DNA from: Rhodoferax lithotrophicus
GTDB taxonomy: Bacteria > Pseudomonadota > Gammaproteobacteria > Burkholderiales > Burkholderiaceae_C
NCBI RefSeq assembly: GCF_019973615.1
Contig: NZ_AP024238.1
Span: forward strand, 3,617,989 to 3,681,988
Length of the DNA: 64,000 nt
Reading direction: 5' to 3'
The notes under the pieces are model-generated. The model had not been told where the DNA came from. It was given only the letters and a program-made list of their open reading frames with translations, and did no database searches. Shown piece after piece: positions 29,540 to 39,010 of the stretch; positions within the stretch are counted from its first letter, which is position 1, and each line of letters opens with the position of its first letter. Position numbers and translations under genes: made by a program.

Positions 29540-30007
29540 TCACTTGGGCGCTTTGGCGATCCGCACCTTGCCACCAGTGGTGATCAGGATCACGGCATCC
29601 CCTGGCACCAGAACTTGCTCGCCCTTGGCCTGCACCACAGCGCGGCGCTCTCCACCTTTGAGTTGCACCAGAACTTCAACAGCATCTTCCCGTGTGGAAA
29701 AACGCTCAATCGCATTACCCGCGGCAGCACCTGCCACCCCTACGAGCAAACCAATGGCATTACTTTCGGCATTGGAGCCACCACGGGTCGCACCTGCCAC
29801 TGCACCGGTGACCCCACCCACAACAGCACCTATGCCACTTTGACTGCCATCTACCACCACATTACGGACCGTCAGCACCACGCCGTCTTCCACTTGCGAC
29901 ATGCGCTGGGCATCACCGCGCTGAATCACATCCGGGCTGCTGCTGGCACAGGCTGCCAAAGTCAGCGCGAATGCGATGGAAATACCAAGAGATAAAAATT
30001 TTTGCAT
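29540..30007 (-). CDS. Outer-membrane lipoprotein with glycine-zipper domain (SlyB/17-kDa antigen-like)
   Basis: 155 residues with a signal peptide and lipobox LTLAACASS. A central Gly/Ala-rich zipper (GIGAVVGGVTGAVAGATRGG and LLVGVAGAAAGNAIERF) spans two predicted helices, as in SlyB/PcP-type proteins of the Gram-negative outer membrane. The C-terminal part forms a small beta domain ending in ITTGGKVRIAKAPK. The start ATG 30007 has AAAGGAG at good distance; the frame extends two codons further. Specific role unknown. Confidence 0.85.
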   Translation of the reverse strand: MQKFLSLGISIAFALTLAACASSSPDVIQRGDAQRMSQVEDGVVLTVRNVVVDGSQSGIGAVVGGVTGAVAGATRGGSNAESNAIGLLVGVAGAAAGNAIERFSTREDAVEVLVQLKGGERRAVVQAKGEQVLVPGDAVILITTGGKVRIAKAPK

Positions 30008-30031
30008 ACACACTCCTTTAAAAATGATCGA

Positions 30032-30997
30032 TTACGGTGCAGATTTGTCGACATGCCCTGCACCGTGCGCATGGTCAGACATGGGTAAATGAGCTTCTGC
30101 GGCATTGTCCGGCAGATGTGTAAAGCGGGTATGAAGCAACTCTTTTAAACCAAATTCTTCCAACAAAGCACGCAAGCGTTGCGCCGCAGAGCGTTTTTTC
30201 TGCCCGGTGTAACGCGCCAGAATCAGCTCGTTTTTCATACTGTGCTCCCAGCCGACCAGCTCGGTCACCGTGACTTGGTAGCCACAAGCTTCCAGGTACA
30301 GGCAACGCAGCACGTTGGTGATCTGGCTACCGAGTTCGCGGGTGTGCAAGGGATGACGCCACAATTCCGAGAGCGGCGTTCGCTGGAGCGACAAGACTTT
30401 GTGCTGATTCAGCACCCGCGCCACTTCGGCTTGACAACAGGGCACCAGCACCATAAAACGCGCGCGTTTTTGCAAGCCAAAGGCGATGGCATCGTCGGTG
30501 GCGGTGTCACAGGCATGTAAGGCGGTGACCACATCCATGCGTTCCGGCAATTGCCCGGATTGGGCCGATTGCGCCACCGTCAGATTCAGGAACGACATGC
30601 GGGCAAAACCCAGCTGTTTGGCCAGTGCCGTAGATTTTTCGACCAGCTCAGGCCGGGTTTCGATGCCGTAAATGTGCCCGGTGCTGCGCTGTTTGAAAAA
30701 CAAGTCGTACAAAATAAAACCCAGGTAGGACTTGCCTGCACCGTGGTCAGCCAGTGTCAGTCCACCGACTGCGGAGCCAGCCTCAGACAGCTCCAGCAGC
30801 AATTTTTCAATGAACTGGTAAAGGTGGTAGACCTGTTTGAGTTTGCGGCGTGAATCCTGGTTCAGCTTGCCGTCACGGGTCAGGATATGCAGCTCTTTGA
30901 GCAATTCCAGCGATTGCCCTGGGCGAATCTCTGGGGGCAACTCGTTGGCTGTGGATGCCGCGCCCTGGCGAGGGGGGTTAGTTCTTTGGTTTTTCAT
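30032..30997 (-). CDS. SAM-dependent methyltransferase (Methyltransf_32/METTL25-like)
   Basis: 321 residues. The SAM-binding motif I is LADHGAGKSYLGFILYDLF (about residues 82-100), followed by an acidic IYGIETRPELVEKS and a post-motif VTALHACDTATDDAIAFG. The DHGAGKSYLG pattern and conserved ALHACDTATD point to the Methyltransf_32 group, whose bacterial substrates are not well known. The first 20 bases overlap the DUF1415 gene 3' end, suggesting coupled translation after it. Confidence 0.85.
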   Translation of the reverse strand: MKNQRTNPPRQGAASTANELPPEIRPGQSLELLKELHILTRDGKLNQDSRRKLKQVYHLYQFIEKLLLELSEAGSAVGGLTLADHGAGKSYLGFILYDLFFKQRSTGHIYGIETRPELVEKSTALAKQLGFARMSFLNLTVAQSAQSGQLPERMDVVTALHACDTATDDAIAFGLQKRARFMVLVPCCQAEVARVLNQHKVLSLQRTPLSELWRHPLHTRELGSQITNVLRCLYLEACGYQVTVTELVGWEHSMKNELILARYTGQKKRSAAQRLRALLEEFGLKELLHTRFTHLPDNAAEAHLPMSDHAHGAGHVDKSAP

Positions 30998-31589
30998 GCG
31001 CGGATGATGCCATGTTGGGTTCGGCCAAAGAGGCGGCGGTCACAGTGGCCCCTACACCAAGCGCTTGCCAACCTTGTACACCCAGGCGCTCCATGGTTTG
31101 TATGTTGACTTCAAAAATGGATTCCGGGTTGGGAAATGCCGCCACGGCGCGGTCGATGCTGTCTTCACGCAACAAATGCAACGTTGGGTAAGGTGAGCGG
31201 TTGGTGAAGTTGGTGACATCGTCAGGCAAGGTAGCAGCAAACTGGTAGTGCGGGTGCAGAGAAGCAATTTGCAACACACCATCGAGCTCCAGATCTTCCA
31301 GCACCTGATCGGCCTCGGCCAAAAAATCATTGAAATCCAGAAAATCCTCAAGACACCTCGGCGCTATTAATAACGTAGTATCCCGCACTTTTGCATCAAG
31401 GGCTACAAGGTCTTTCAGCTCTTGAATCAAGTCTTCCCGGAAGGCACTTGCATGGGTGGCCTGGCTGACCGCGTAATGCACCTGACCCTTGACATGCACA
31501 CTTTTGGCAAACGGGCACAGGTTCAGGCCAATCACAGCACGCTCCAGCCAGGCCACGGTGTCTTGCACCACTTGTTCATCAGGGGTCAT
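30978..31589 (-). CDS. DUF1415-family protein
   Basis: Function unknown. 203 residues; recognised from the N-terminal VAWLERAVIGLNLCPFAKSV, LEDFLDFNDFLAEADQVLEDL and the later ASLHPHYQFAATLPDDVTNFTNRSPYPTLHLLREDSI, a block conserved in this family of soluble proteins. A Cys-Pro-Phe and several His residues could form a metal or redox site, but that is conjecture. It overlaps dgt upstream by 4 bp and the methyltransferase gene downstream by 20 bp. Confidence 0.9.
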   Translation of the reverse strand: MTPDEQVVQDTVAWLERAVIGLNLCPFAKSVHVKGQVHYAVSQATHASAFREDLIQELKDLVALDAKVRDTTLLIAPRCLEDFLDFNDFLAEADQVLEDLELDGVLQIASLHPHYQFAATLPDDVTNFTNRSPYPTLHLLREDSIDRAVAAFPNPESIFEVNIQTMERLGVQGWQALGVGATVTAASLAEPNMASSAHEKPKN

Positions 31590-32770
31590 AGGTTGGCTTC
31601 TTTCAACAAGGTTTGGCCGGTCAGCCGCTGGTGTTCGCGAAGGGCAAAACGGTCGGTCATGCCGGCAATGTAATCGGCCACGGTGCGCGCCAGGGCGTTG
31701 GCCGGGTCAAGGGGGTGAGTTTTTTGGAGGCGCCACTGATAGCGCTCTGGCATTTCCTGAGGACGAGCCAGATAGACTGTAAACAGGTCACGCACTACTT
31801 GCCTAGCTTGATTGGTGGTGTGGATCACTTGCGGATGCCGGTACAACTGCTGCAACAAAAAAGCCTTGAGTTGCTTGGATTGCGCCCGCATGCTGGGGCC
31901 GAACTGCACCAATGCTGGCAACACACGCACTGCGCTGACATCTGCGGGCTGAGCCTCGTCCAAAGCTGCTTGGGTGGCGGCAATCACGTCATACACCTGG
32001 GCGCTGAGCATGCGTCGGATCGATTCATACAACAAACGCCGACCGTGCGCGGGCTCTTGCAGCTGCGGGTAGTCGACCAATGTTTGCTGGCGAAACTGGT
32101 CAAACAAAGACACCGCCTGCAACTGGGTCAGGCTGATCAGGCCCGAGCGCACGCCATCGTCAATGTCATGCGCGTTGTAGGCAATTTCATCGGCCAGATT
32201 ACACAGTTGAGCCTCAAGACTGGGCTGGGTGTGGGTCAAAAACCGTTGAGCCACACCGTGCGGCTCAATGGCTTCCAGCGCTTGTGCATTGGCCTGCGAA
32301 CAGTGTTTGAGAATACCTTCACGGGTCTCAAACGTGAGGTTCAGACCGTCAAACGCAGGGTAACGTTCTTCCAGCTGATCCACCACACGCAGGCTTTGCA
32401 GGTTGTGCTCAAAACCACCAGAATCGCGCATACATTCGTTCAAGGCATCCTGACCCGCATGGCCAAAGGGCGTGTGGCCCAGGTCATGTGCCAGCGCAAT
32501 AGCTTCTACCAAATCCTCATTAAGCTGCAGAGAGCGGGCGATGGAGCGGCCGAGTTGCGCCACCTCCAACGAATGGGTCATACGGGTGCGAAACAGGTCA
32601 CCTTCATGGTTCAGAAATACCTGGGTTTTGTAGACCAGTCGCCTGAATGCCGTGCTGTGCACAATGCGGTCGCGGTCGCGCTGGTATTCGGTGCGGGTCG
32701 GTGCTGGCGTTTGCGGATAGCGCCGCCCTCGCGTCTGGCCCGGATCGCAGGCGTAAGATGCCAAACTCAT
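31586..32770 (-). CDS. dgt: Deoxyguanosinetriphosphate triphosphohydrolase-like protein
   Basis: HD-superfamily enzyme that removes triphosphate from dNTPs. Motifs: RRLVYKTQVFLNHEGDLFRTRMTHSLEVAQ (first metal His), LAHDLGHTPFGHAGQDAL (HD pair), and NLADEIAYNAHDIDDG (third Asp). 394 residues from ATG 32770; a TTG four codons upstream is possible. Whether it acts on dGTP or on other dNTPs cannot be read from sequence. 48 bp after aroB, with a dispersed element between them. Confidence 0.93.
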   Translation of the reverse strand: MSLASYACDPGQTRGRRYPQTPAPTRTEYQRDRDRIVHSTAFRRLVYKTQVFLNHEGDLFRTRMTHSLEVAQLGRSIARSLQLNEDLVEAIALAHDLGHTPFGHAGQDALNECMRDSGGFEHNLQSLRVVDQLEERYPAFDGLNLTFETREGILKHCSQANAQALEAIEPHGVAQRFLTHTQPSLEAQLCNLADEIAYNAHDIDDGVRSGLISLTQLQAVSLFDQFRQQTLVDYPQLQEPAHGRRLLYESIRRMLSAQVYDVIAATQAALDEAQPADVSAVRVLPALVQFGPSMRAQSKQLKAFLLQQLYRHPQVIHTTNQARQVVRDLFTVYLARPQEMPERYQWRLQKTHPLDPANALARTVADYIAGMTDRFALREHQRLTGQTLLKEANL

Positions 32771-32780
32771 TTTTATATGC

Positions 32781-32830
32781 AAAAAAGGCTGTAGCGCTTG
32801 TGGTTATTGCGCAAACAGCTATATTTTCAA
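32781..32830 (-). repeat. Dispersed palindromic element between aroB and dgt
   Basis: Minus-strand reading AAATATAGCTGTTTGCGCAA then ACAAGCGCTACAGCCTTTTTT, a close match to both halves. The TAG inside its left end is the aroB stop codon (32819-32821). Confidence 0.8.
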
Positions 32831-33943
32831 GAGCTTTTCAGTGCAACATAAATCAATCACCTGGCGCACCATGGCCTCTGGTGCGCTGCGCACAATGGCG
32901 CGGCCAGGACCGTCGATCAGCACAAACTTGATATCGCCCGCCTCGGATTTTTTGTCCACCTGCATCAACTCCAGATAACGCCCCGCATTGTCATCAGCGC
33001 TTAATACCGGTCCTTTGACAGGTAAACCGGCTTTGGCAATCAGCCCGGTTAAACGCGCCACAAACAGTGCATCCACCAGCCCAAGGCGCAAGGACAAGTG
33101 TGCCGCCATCACCATGCCACAGCCTACACCCTCACCATGCAACCATTCGCCATAACCCAAACCAGCTTCAATGGCATGGCCAAAAGTATGGCCAAAATTC
33201 AAAATGGCACGCAGTCCAGACTCGCGCTCATCCTGCCCAACCACCCAGGCCTTGATCTCACAACTGCGCTTGACCACATGGGCCAATGCCACCGGGTCAC
33301 GGGCCATGACTTGATCAATATGTGCCTCCAGCCAAGCCAGCAAGTCCATGTCGGCAATGGGGCCGTATTTGATGACCTCTGCCAAACCCGCACTGAGCTC
33401 CCGATCCGGCAGGGTTTTGAGCGTATCCAGATCACACACCACCTTGAGCGGTTGGTAAAACGCACCAATCATGTTCTTGCCCAACGGATGGTTGATGGCA
33501 GTTTTGCCACCCACAGAAGAGTCCACCTGCGCCAGCAAGGTCGTCGGTACCTGTACAAAGGGCACCCCACGCATGTAGCTGGCGGCGGCAAACCCGGTCA
33601 TGTCACCGATAACACCACCACCCAATGCAAACAGCGTGGTTTTGCGATCACAGCGATGTTGCAGCAAAGCATCAAAAATCAGATTCAGGCTCTGCCAAGT
33701 CTTGAATTCCTCGCCATCAGGCAGCACCACGGTATGAATCTGCGCATATTTGCCACTCAAGGCTTTTTGCAACTGCATCGCATACAACGGCCCTACTGTG
33801 GTGTTGGTCACAATCAAGGCGCTCTGTGCTTTTGGCAGCTCAGCGTAACTAAGGGGGCTGTCGAACAGTGAGCCGCGAATGGCAATGTGATAGCTGCGAC
33901 TACCCAGGTCGATGTTGACGGTTTGGAGGTCTGAAGAGTTCAT
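32819..33943 (-). CDS. aroB: 3-dehydroquinate synthase
   Basis: Second step of the shikimate pathway, NAD- and metal-dependent. Visible: [35 protein letters not shown] (NAD and phosphate binding), [29 protein letters not shown], and the metal histidines in [23 protein letters not shown]. 374 residues. The last codons are formed by the edge of the dispersed element that also gives the stop. 59 bp after aroK on the same strand. Confidence 0.98.
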   Translation of the reverse strand: MNSSDLQTVNIDLGSRSYHIAIRGSLFDSPLSYAELPKAQSALIVTNTTVGPLYAMQLQKALSGKYAQIHTVVLPDGEEFKTWQSLNLIFDALLQHRCDRKTTLFALGGGVIGDMTGFAAASYMRGVPFVQVPTTLLAQVDSSVGGKTAINHPLGKNMIGAFYQPLKVVCDLDTLKTLPDRELSAGLAEVIKYGPIADMDLLAWLEAHIDQVMARDPVALAHVVKRSCEIKAWVVGQDERESGLRAILNFGHTFGHAIEAGLGYGEWLHGEGVGCGMVMAAHLSLRLGLVDALFVARLTGLIAKAGLPVKGPVLSADDNAGRYLELMQVDKKSEAGDIKFVLIDGPGRAIVRSAPEAMVRQVIDLCCTEKLLKI

Positions 33944-34002
33944 CCCTCAAGTTTAGAGGCATTGCCAACATTTGCGAACCACGTTTTAAACGGATCAGTG
34001 GC

Positions 34003-34533
34003 TCAAACGTTGTTCGCCAATTCCAGTTGCATGATGATCGTATTAACCAGTGTGGATACCGATGGCCTGCCTGTATCAATGCTGAAGTGCGCGGTTTCAC
34101 GGTACAGCGGAGCACGCTGTACATACAAATCACGCAAGCGCTGCAAGGGGTCAGCCACTTGCAGCAACGGGCGGTTCTTGTCGTGCCGTAAGCGTCGAAA
34201 AAGTTCATCCGGCATGGAATTCAGGTACACCACTTGAGTACGCTCGCGCAAATGCAAGCGATTGTTGGGCCGAAGCACCACGCCGCCTCCGGTGGACAAC
34301 ACCCCTTCGGGTAACTGGGTGAGCTCATCAATCACCGCTTCTTCCATATCGCGAAAGTGGTCTTCTCCTTCACGCTCAAAATACTCACGGATCGAGCAGC
34401 CCAAGCGCTGCTCGATCACATGGTCAGAGTCCAGAAAAGGCAGTTGCAGCCGCCTGGCTAATTGACGGCCGACTGTGGATTTACCTGAGCCTGGGAGGCC
34501 TATGAGAGAGATCAGATTTACTATCAACTCCAC
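34003..34533 (-). CDS. aroK: Shikimate kinase
   Basis: Fifth step of the shikimate pathway. P-loop GLPGSGKSTVG near residue 12, LDSDHVIEQRLGCSI with the shikimate-binding Asp, STGGGVVLRPNN, and the lid Arg in RNRPLLQ-like DKNRPLLQ. 176 residues. The start is uncertain: GTG 34533 lies 3 bp after the stop of the upstream lipoprotein gene, while TTG 34527 directly follows GGTGGAG. Pairing of aroK and aroB downstream of pilQ is conserved in many proteobacteria. Confidence 0.95.
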   Translation of the reverse strand: MELIVNLISLIGLPGSGKSTVGRQLARRLQLPFLDSDHVIEQRLGCSIREYFEREGEDHFRDMEEAVIDELTQLPEGVLSTGGGVVLRPNNRLHLRERTQVVYLNSMPDELFRRLRHDKNRPLLQVADPLQRLRDLYVQRAPLYRETAHFSIDTGRPSVSTLVNTIIMQLELANNV

Positions 34534-34536
34534 CTA

Positions 34537-36303
34537 CTAATTTGGTGAACGGCAAGAGCCCATCCCAAATGGTGGCGTTAAAAAAGAACCATTGATAACA
34601 TCTGTCTGCAAAACACCAGTCACAAATGATCGGGATGCATCCCCTTCGGAGCCTGCCACACTGGTCGTCGCACGAAGCGTGTAGGCAAGCCAACCACCCA
34701 TATTTTGAGGATAACTAATTTGAAGCAATAGCTGCCCATTCGCATCGGTTCTATTGCCACTTACGTAAGACACAACAATTTCGGCTTTCCGCGGCTGAAT
34801 CGTGCCATCACCATTGATATCTTCTCCCGTATCCAGAGATCCGTTGCGGTTCCAATCCTCATTGATACACCATATTAATTCACCTAGAATTTGCGGTTTA
34901 ACGGTCAAGTCTTGAACAACCGGTATATAAGTCGATGATTGAAGTGAATTAAGAGCATTGCTTGGAGCGGATGGTGGTAAAAAGTCCAAGTAATAATCAC
35001 GAATAGTAGGTACTGTAAGCCCGATGTTATAAGGCGACGACCAAGCTGAACCTTTTCCGTAATGCGTGATATCGACACTTGCAGAAATTACTGCGTCTTT
35101 AACAGCTACTCCTGCAGAATCATTCACCTGAATTAAGAATTTTTTAATGTACGCGATACCTCCCAACCCTTTCTCCATAGTGTTATCTGTCCCAACACTG
35201 ATAGCCAAAGGCGGACCAGCAACAGTTAGATTTGCGTCGACATGAGCAGGACAATCGGTTGTAGATGTGAAGTTAAATTGGCTATAGCAGACCCGCACCA
35301 CAACACCATTGGTTGGACTGCTACGTGTTCCTGCAATGTAATCTGCTTCTGCCAGACCGCTAGCATCGGTGTAAATGGTGCTAGTTCCCGTGGAAATGGT
35401 TTCACCATTGCCAAGCCGGGGATCAACAAAGTCAAAACGCACACGCATGTATTGAATACCCGTATTACTAGCCGTCAAAAATTTCGCACTTAATCTAGAC
35501 CGATTCACTACCTCACCAGCGATATTTGGTGCAATTGATGTCGGATTCGGCGTCAATGATGCCGAGCTAGGGGAACCGCTTGCATTCGGCACTGCACCGG
35601 CATTAGCAATTACTTTAATGGGTTGCGAAGAAGTGACATTAAGAGCACTAGCTGTTACAAAGTAATCGCCAACGGTGGCTGGAGCAGAAAATTTGACCAC
35701 CTTACTACCAGATAAACCTGTATTCACCATTCCTGCAACCCCTGCGTCACCGCCTAAACTGACGTCCACATTTGGTATTACAACATTGGCACTGTCGAAT
35801 ACCGACACATTGAGATCAACCGATGCACTTGGACCAGGTGTAGCATTAGTAGACGTAACTGAAATTCGACTGCCAGTTACCATTACAGATGCCAATTTCG
35901 GATTTCCAATACCGTTTACGGAGATCGTTGCAGTGATAGTTCGATTACTTTTATCTGATCCAATCGAGATATTACCTGTCACCTGCCCAGTTATATCTGA
36001 GGTAGAGGTAACTGGGGTGTAAAACCCTGAATCAACTGCAACTTTAACTGGTACACCAGACAATACGTTGTTTGACGAATCTAATACAGTCACGGTTAAC
36101 AAGGCTTTATCACTACCTCCGTTGTTGATGGAGGGTTTATCAAGTGCAAAAACAAAACTTGACGCAACTGGGGTAGAAGTAGCAGGGGTACCTGTCCCCC
36201 CCGATGAGCCCCCTATCTGACTCCCCGCACTCCCTCCTCCACCACCACAAGCCGCCAACCCCAGCACCATTCCCAAAACTGCCAAATATTTCTTGAAATT
36301 CAT
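34537..36303 (-). CDS. Large Ig-like-domain lipoprotein in the pilMNOPQ-aroK interval
   Basis: 588 residues, no assigned function. Signal peptide with lipobox LGLAACGGGGG and a Gly/Ser/Thr linker. Then tandem bacterial Ig-like (Big_1-type) folds, visible as repeats of an LTVTVLDSSNNVLSGVPVKVAVD-like pattern cut by short linkers (around residues 50-150, 150-240, 270-380, 390-480). Near residue 485 is a calcium-loop-like run NEDWNRNGSLDTGEDINGDG, similar to EF-hand/dockerin loops. The gene looks more AT-rich than the his or gltB genes. It lies 35 bp after pilQ and 3 bp before aroK; cell-surface or pilus-linked function is inference. Confidence 0.8.
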   Translation of the reverse strand: MNFKKYLAVLGMVLGLAACGGGGGSAGSQIGGSSGGTGTPATSTPVASSFVFALDKPSINNGGSDKALLTVTVLDSSNNVLSGVPVKVAVDSGFYTPVTSTSDITGQVTGNISIGSDKSNRTITATISVNGIGNPKLASVMVTGSRISVTSTNATPGPSASVDLNVSVFDSANVVIPNVDVSLGGDAGVAGMVNTGLSGSKVVKFSAPATVGDYFVTASALNVTSSQPIKVIANAGAVPNASGSPSSASLTPNPTSIAPNIAGEVVNRSRLSAKFLTASNTGIQYMRVRFDFVDPRLGNGETISTGTSTIYTDASGLAEADYIAGTRSSPTNGVVVRVCYSQFNFTSTTDCPAHVDANLTVAGPPLAISVGTDNTMEKGLGGIAYIKKFLIQVNDSAGVAVKDAVISASVDITHYGKGSAWSSPYNIGLTVPTIRDYYLDFLPPSAPSNALNSLQSSTYIPVVQDLTVKPQILGELIWCINEDWNRNGSLDTGEDINGDGTIQPRKAEIVVSYVSGNRTDANGQLLLQISYPQNMGGWLAYTLRATTSVAGSEGDASRSFVTGVLQTDVINGSFLTPPFGMGSCRSPN

Positions 36304-36338
36304 TCTTGCATTCCCTTACAAATCGATTGATTTAAAAA

Positions 36339-38468
36339 CTACTGTGCAGCTTTGTCAGCCACTACCTTGGGCGTGATGAACACCAGCATCTCAGTTTTGT
36401 TGGACACTTTGGATCTGCTCTTGAACAGGTTACCTACACCCGGCAAATCACCCAACAGCGGAACTTTGGTTTCGCTGTTGGTTTCAGTCATTTCAAAAAT
36501 ACCACCAATCACGACGGTACCACCGTTCTCTACCAGTACCTGAGTTTGGATGTGTTTGGTATTGATGGCAAAACCAGCTGCGGTGGACTGGCCCACAGTG
36601 TCTTTGTTCACATCCAAGGCCAGAATAATATTACCTTCAGGCGTGATTTGGGGGGTAACCTCCAGCTTCAAATTGGCTTTTCTAAAAGCAATGGCAGTCG
36701 CGCCACTGGATGAGGCTATTTGATAGGGCAATTCCGTCCCCTGTTCAATCAATGCCTTGATTTGGTCAGCAGTGACAACACGTGGGCTAGAAACCACTTT
36801 ACCTTTACCGTCAGCTTCCAACGCAGACAGCTCCAAATTGAGGAAACGATTGGCCGCTGAGCTGAAGATGGACAAAGCAAAGGTAGCTGGCGTGTACCCG
36901 TTTTGCCCAATGGCAGGCAAATTAACAAAATTGCTGGTTAAGTCTACCGTTCCACCTGCACCGCTACTGGCCACTGCATTCGAATAACTGCTGCCAAACG
37001 CGATTCGGTTGCCATTTCCAAGTGAATATCCACCATCACCCCCTTGCTGTGCCCGTAAATCAGATCCACCAAGCTTAACCCCCAGTGATTTGCCAAAGGT
37101 GTCAGATGCTTCCACAATGCGCGCTTCAATCAGCACCTGGCGAGCCGGAATGTCCAGTTTGGCAATCAGCTGCTGCACCTGCTCCAACTTACTCGGAATA
37201 TCGGTCACAAACAGCTGATTGGTTCGTGCCTCTGCAATCACGCTGCCACGAGGACTCAGCAGTCGAGCATTACCCGTCGCTGCGCCTGTAGAACTGGATG
37301 TCAGTTGTACAGCCACTTCCGTGGCTTTGGTGTAATTCATCTGGAAAGACTGAGTACGTACAGGCTCCAGACCTTGCAAAGCTGCAGCAGATTCCAAATC
37401 AAGCTTTTCTTTGGCGTTGATTTCATCCTTGGGCGCAATCCATAACACGTTCCCCGTTTTACGCATGCCTAATCCCTTGGATTGCATGATGATGTCCAGC
37501 GCTTGATCCCAAGGCACATCTTGCAGGCGTAAGGTGACGGTACCAACCACTGAATCGGATGTAATCACGTTGAAATTAGTGAAATCGGCAATCACCTGTA
37601 GCAGTGAACGGATCTCAATGCTTTGAAAATTTAACGACAATTTTTGTCCGTTATAGCCCACCCCTTGGGTAAGCTTGTCGGCATCAACCTTGATCGGTTT
37701 GATTTCCACCACAAACTGCTCATCACTTTGATAAGCGCTGTGAATCCAATCCCCCTGCGGTTCAATGACCATACGTACGCGATCACCCACCTGAAAAGTA
37801 CTGACTGTTTTAACGGGAGTGCCAAAGTCAGCCACATCCAGACGACGACGCAGTCCTTCTGGCAAAGTGGTTTTCATGAACTCCACCACCAATGTTTTAC
37901 CCTGTTGGCGAATATCTACGCCGACTTGATTGTTTGGCAGGGACACAATCACGCGACCAGATGCGGCATCACCACGTCGGAAGTCCAGATCGCGCAGAGG
38001 CAAGGTGTCTCTACTTTGTGGCGGAGCAAACACTTGCACGGCAGATGCTGGAGCAGCACCAGTGACAGACTCCAGCATCACCAAAATGGATTTACCTTGA
38101 ATTTGTGTCTTGTAAGCGGTGGACTGCTTTAAATTTAAAACTACACGGGTTCGGTTTCCCGCTTGCACCACACTGACAGATTTGAGGTTTCCTTGATTGA
38201 CTTCAATATTAGAGCGCCCCATGGCACTGACTACATCCGGAAAATCCAGCGCAATTCTGGCTGGAGACTGGATCGAAAATCCGGCAGGTTCTGCTTTTAG
38301 CGCCTCACTGAGGTCAATACGAACCACCTCAGAGCCACCCTGCAAGGTTCCTGTGACCGACTCGATGGCGACCTGGGCCTGAGCAGTCGCAACGGTAAAT
38401 AACAGACACAATGACAAACCGATATGCTTTAGCATAGGCCAACCCAACTTATTTTTGCTCATTTTCAT
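36339..38468 (-). CDS. pilQ: Type IV pilus secretin PilQ
   Basis: Outer-membrane ring through which the pilus emerges. Signal peptide (MLKHIGLSLCLLFTVATAQA), two AMIN-type peptidoglycan-binding regions in the first 250 residues, an STN/N-domain region (LSLNFQSIEIRSLLQVIADFTNFNVI), and the secretin core near the C-terminus (VSSPRVVTADQIKALIEQGTELPY, VPLLGDLPGVGNLFKSRSKV). 709 residues. The ATG overlaps the pilP stop (ATGA); a second ATG two codons in is possible. Confidence 0.97.
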   Translation of the reverse strand: MKMSKNKLGWPMLKHIGLSLCLLFTVATAQAQVAIESVTGTLQGGSEVVRIDLSEALKAEPAGFSIQSPARIALDFPDVVSAMGRSNIEVNQGNLKSVSVVQAGNRTRVVLNLKQSTAYKTQIQGKSILVMLESVTGAAPASAVQVFAPPQSRDTLPLRDLDFRRGDAASGRVIVSLPNNQVGVDIRQQGKTLVVEFMKTTLPEGLRRRLDVADFGTPVKTVSTFQVGDRVRMVIEPQGDWIHSAYQSDEQFVVEIKPIKVDADKLTQGVGYNGQKLSLNFQSIEIRSLLQVIADFTNFNVITSDSVVGTVTLRLQDVPWDQALDIIMQSKGLGMRKTGNVLWIAPKDEINAKEKLDLESAAALQGLEPVRTQSFQMNYTKATEVAVQLTSSSTGAATGNARLLSPRGSVIAEARTNQLFVTDIPSKLEQVQQLIAKLDIPARQVLIEARIVEASDTFGKSLGVKLGGSDLRAQQGGDGGYSLGNGNRIAFGSSYSNAVASSGAGGTVDLTSNFVNLPAIGQNGYTPATFALSIFSSAANRFLNLELSALEADGKGKVVSSPRVVTADQIKALIEQGTELPYQIASSSGATAIAFRKANLKLEVTPQITPEGNIILALDVNKDTVGQSTAAGFAINTKHIQTQVLVENGGTVVIGGIFEMTETNSETKVPLLGDLPGVGNLFKSRSKVSNKTEMLVFITPKVVADKAAQ

Positions 38469-39010
38469 TTTGACCTCTCTTGCAACTGCAGGCTTGCAGT
38501 GCGTTCAATCCATTCTCCGGCAGCATCTTGTACCACCTCGCGCAAAGTAATTTCTGTTTCTGAAATTTTCATCACGCGTCCAAAGTTTTGTCCCAGGTGA
38601 TCGCCTGTATGTACTTGGTATAGCAATTTACCTACGGTAACCAATGCCATAGGTTTACCCGCTTGGACCATACCGCCCACAAGAACCATAGTATCCAGAG
38701 GATATTCCTCAAGAGGTTCCTTGCGTCGTGCCAACTCGGGCGCAATCAAAGCTTCATTGGACTGTGCTCGACTGGAATCCTTTTTAAACGCCTGCGCTAG
38801 TTTTTGGTTACTGAACGGCTCCAACTCAGCCACCATGGCATAGGATTCCGGCTTGAACTGCTTGGGCTCGGAGATCGGTTTGATGTGGGGTCTAGTCTGT
38901 GCTTTCTGCTCATCCATCCATTGTTTCAACTCAGAATCTGTCGCAGAACCACAACCGGCCAATATGAATACAACACACGATATACCGGAAAACCAAGTTG
39001 ACTTGATCAT
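38465..39010 (-). CDS. pilP: Type IV pilus lipoprotein PilP
   Basis: Inner-membrane lipoprotein linking the PilN/O platform to PilQ. Lipobox CVVFILAGCGSATDSEL; C-terminal HR domain with YPLDTMVLVGGMVQAGKPMALVTVGKLLYQVHTGDHLGQNFGRV, typical of PilP, broken by ordinary residues. 181 residues. Overlaps pilQ and pilO by 4 bp each. Confidence 0.96.
   Translation of the reverse strand: MIKSTWFSGISCVVFILAGCGSATDSELKQWMDEQKAQTRPHIKPISEPKQFKPESYAMVAELEPFSNQKLAQAFKKDSSRAQSNEALIAPELARRKEPLEEYPLDTMVLVGGMVQAGKPMALVTVGKLLYQVHTGDHLGQNFGRVMKISETEITLREVVQDAAGEWIERTASLQLQERSK

Noticed and set aside
31361..31410. Possible further copy of the dispersed element inside the DUF1415 gene
   Set aside because: Only short blocks (TAGC, TTGATGC) match; the spacing and right half do not, and the encoded protein stretch is ordinary for the family.
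31613..32794. 393-codon open frame on the plus strand opposite dgt
   Set aside because: The minus-strand protein has complete HD-domain motifs; the antisense product is low-complexity and His/Gln-rich, as expected for a shadow.
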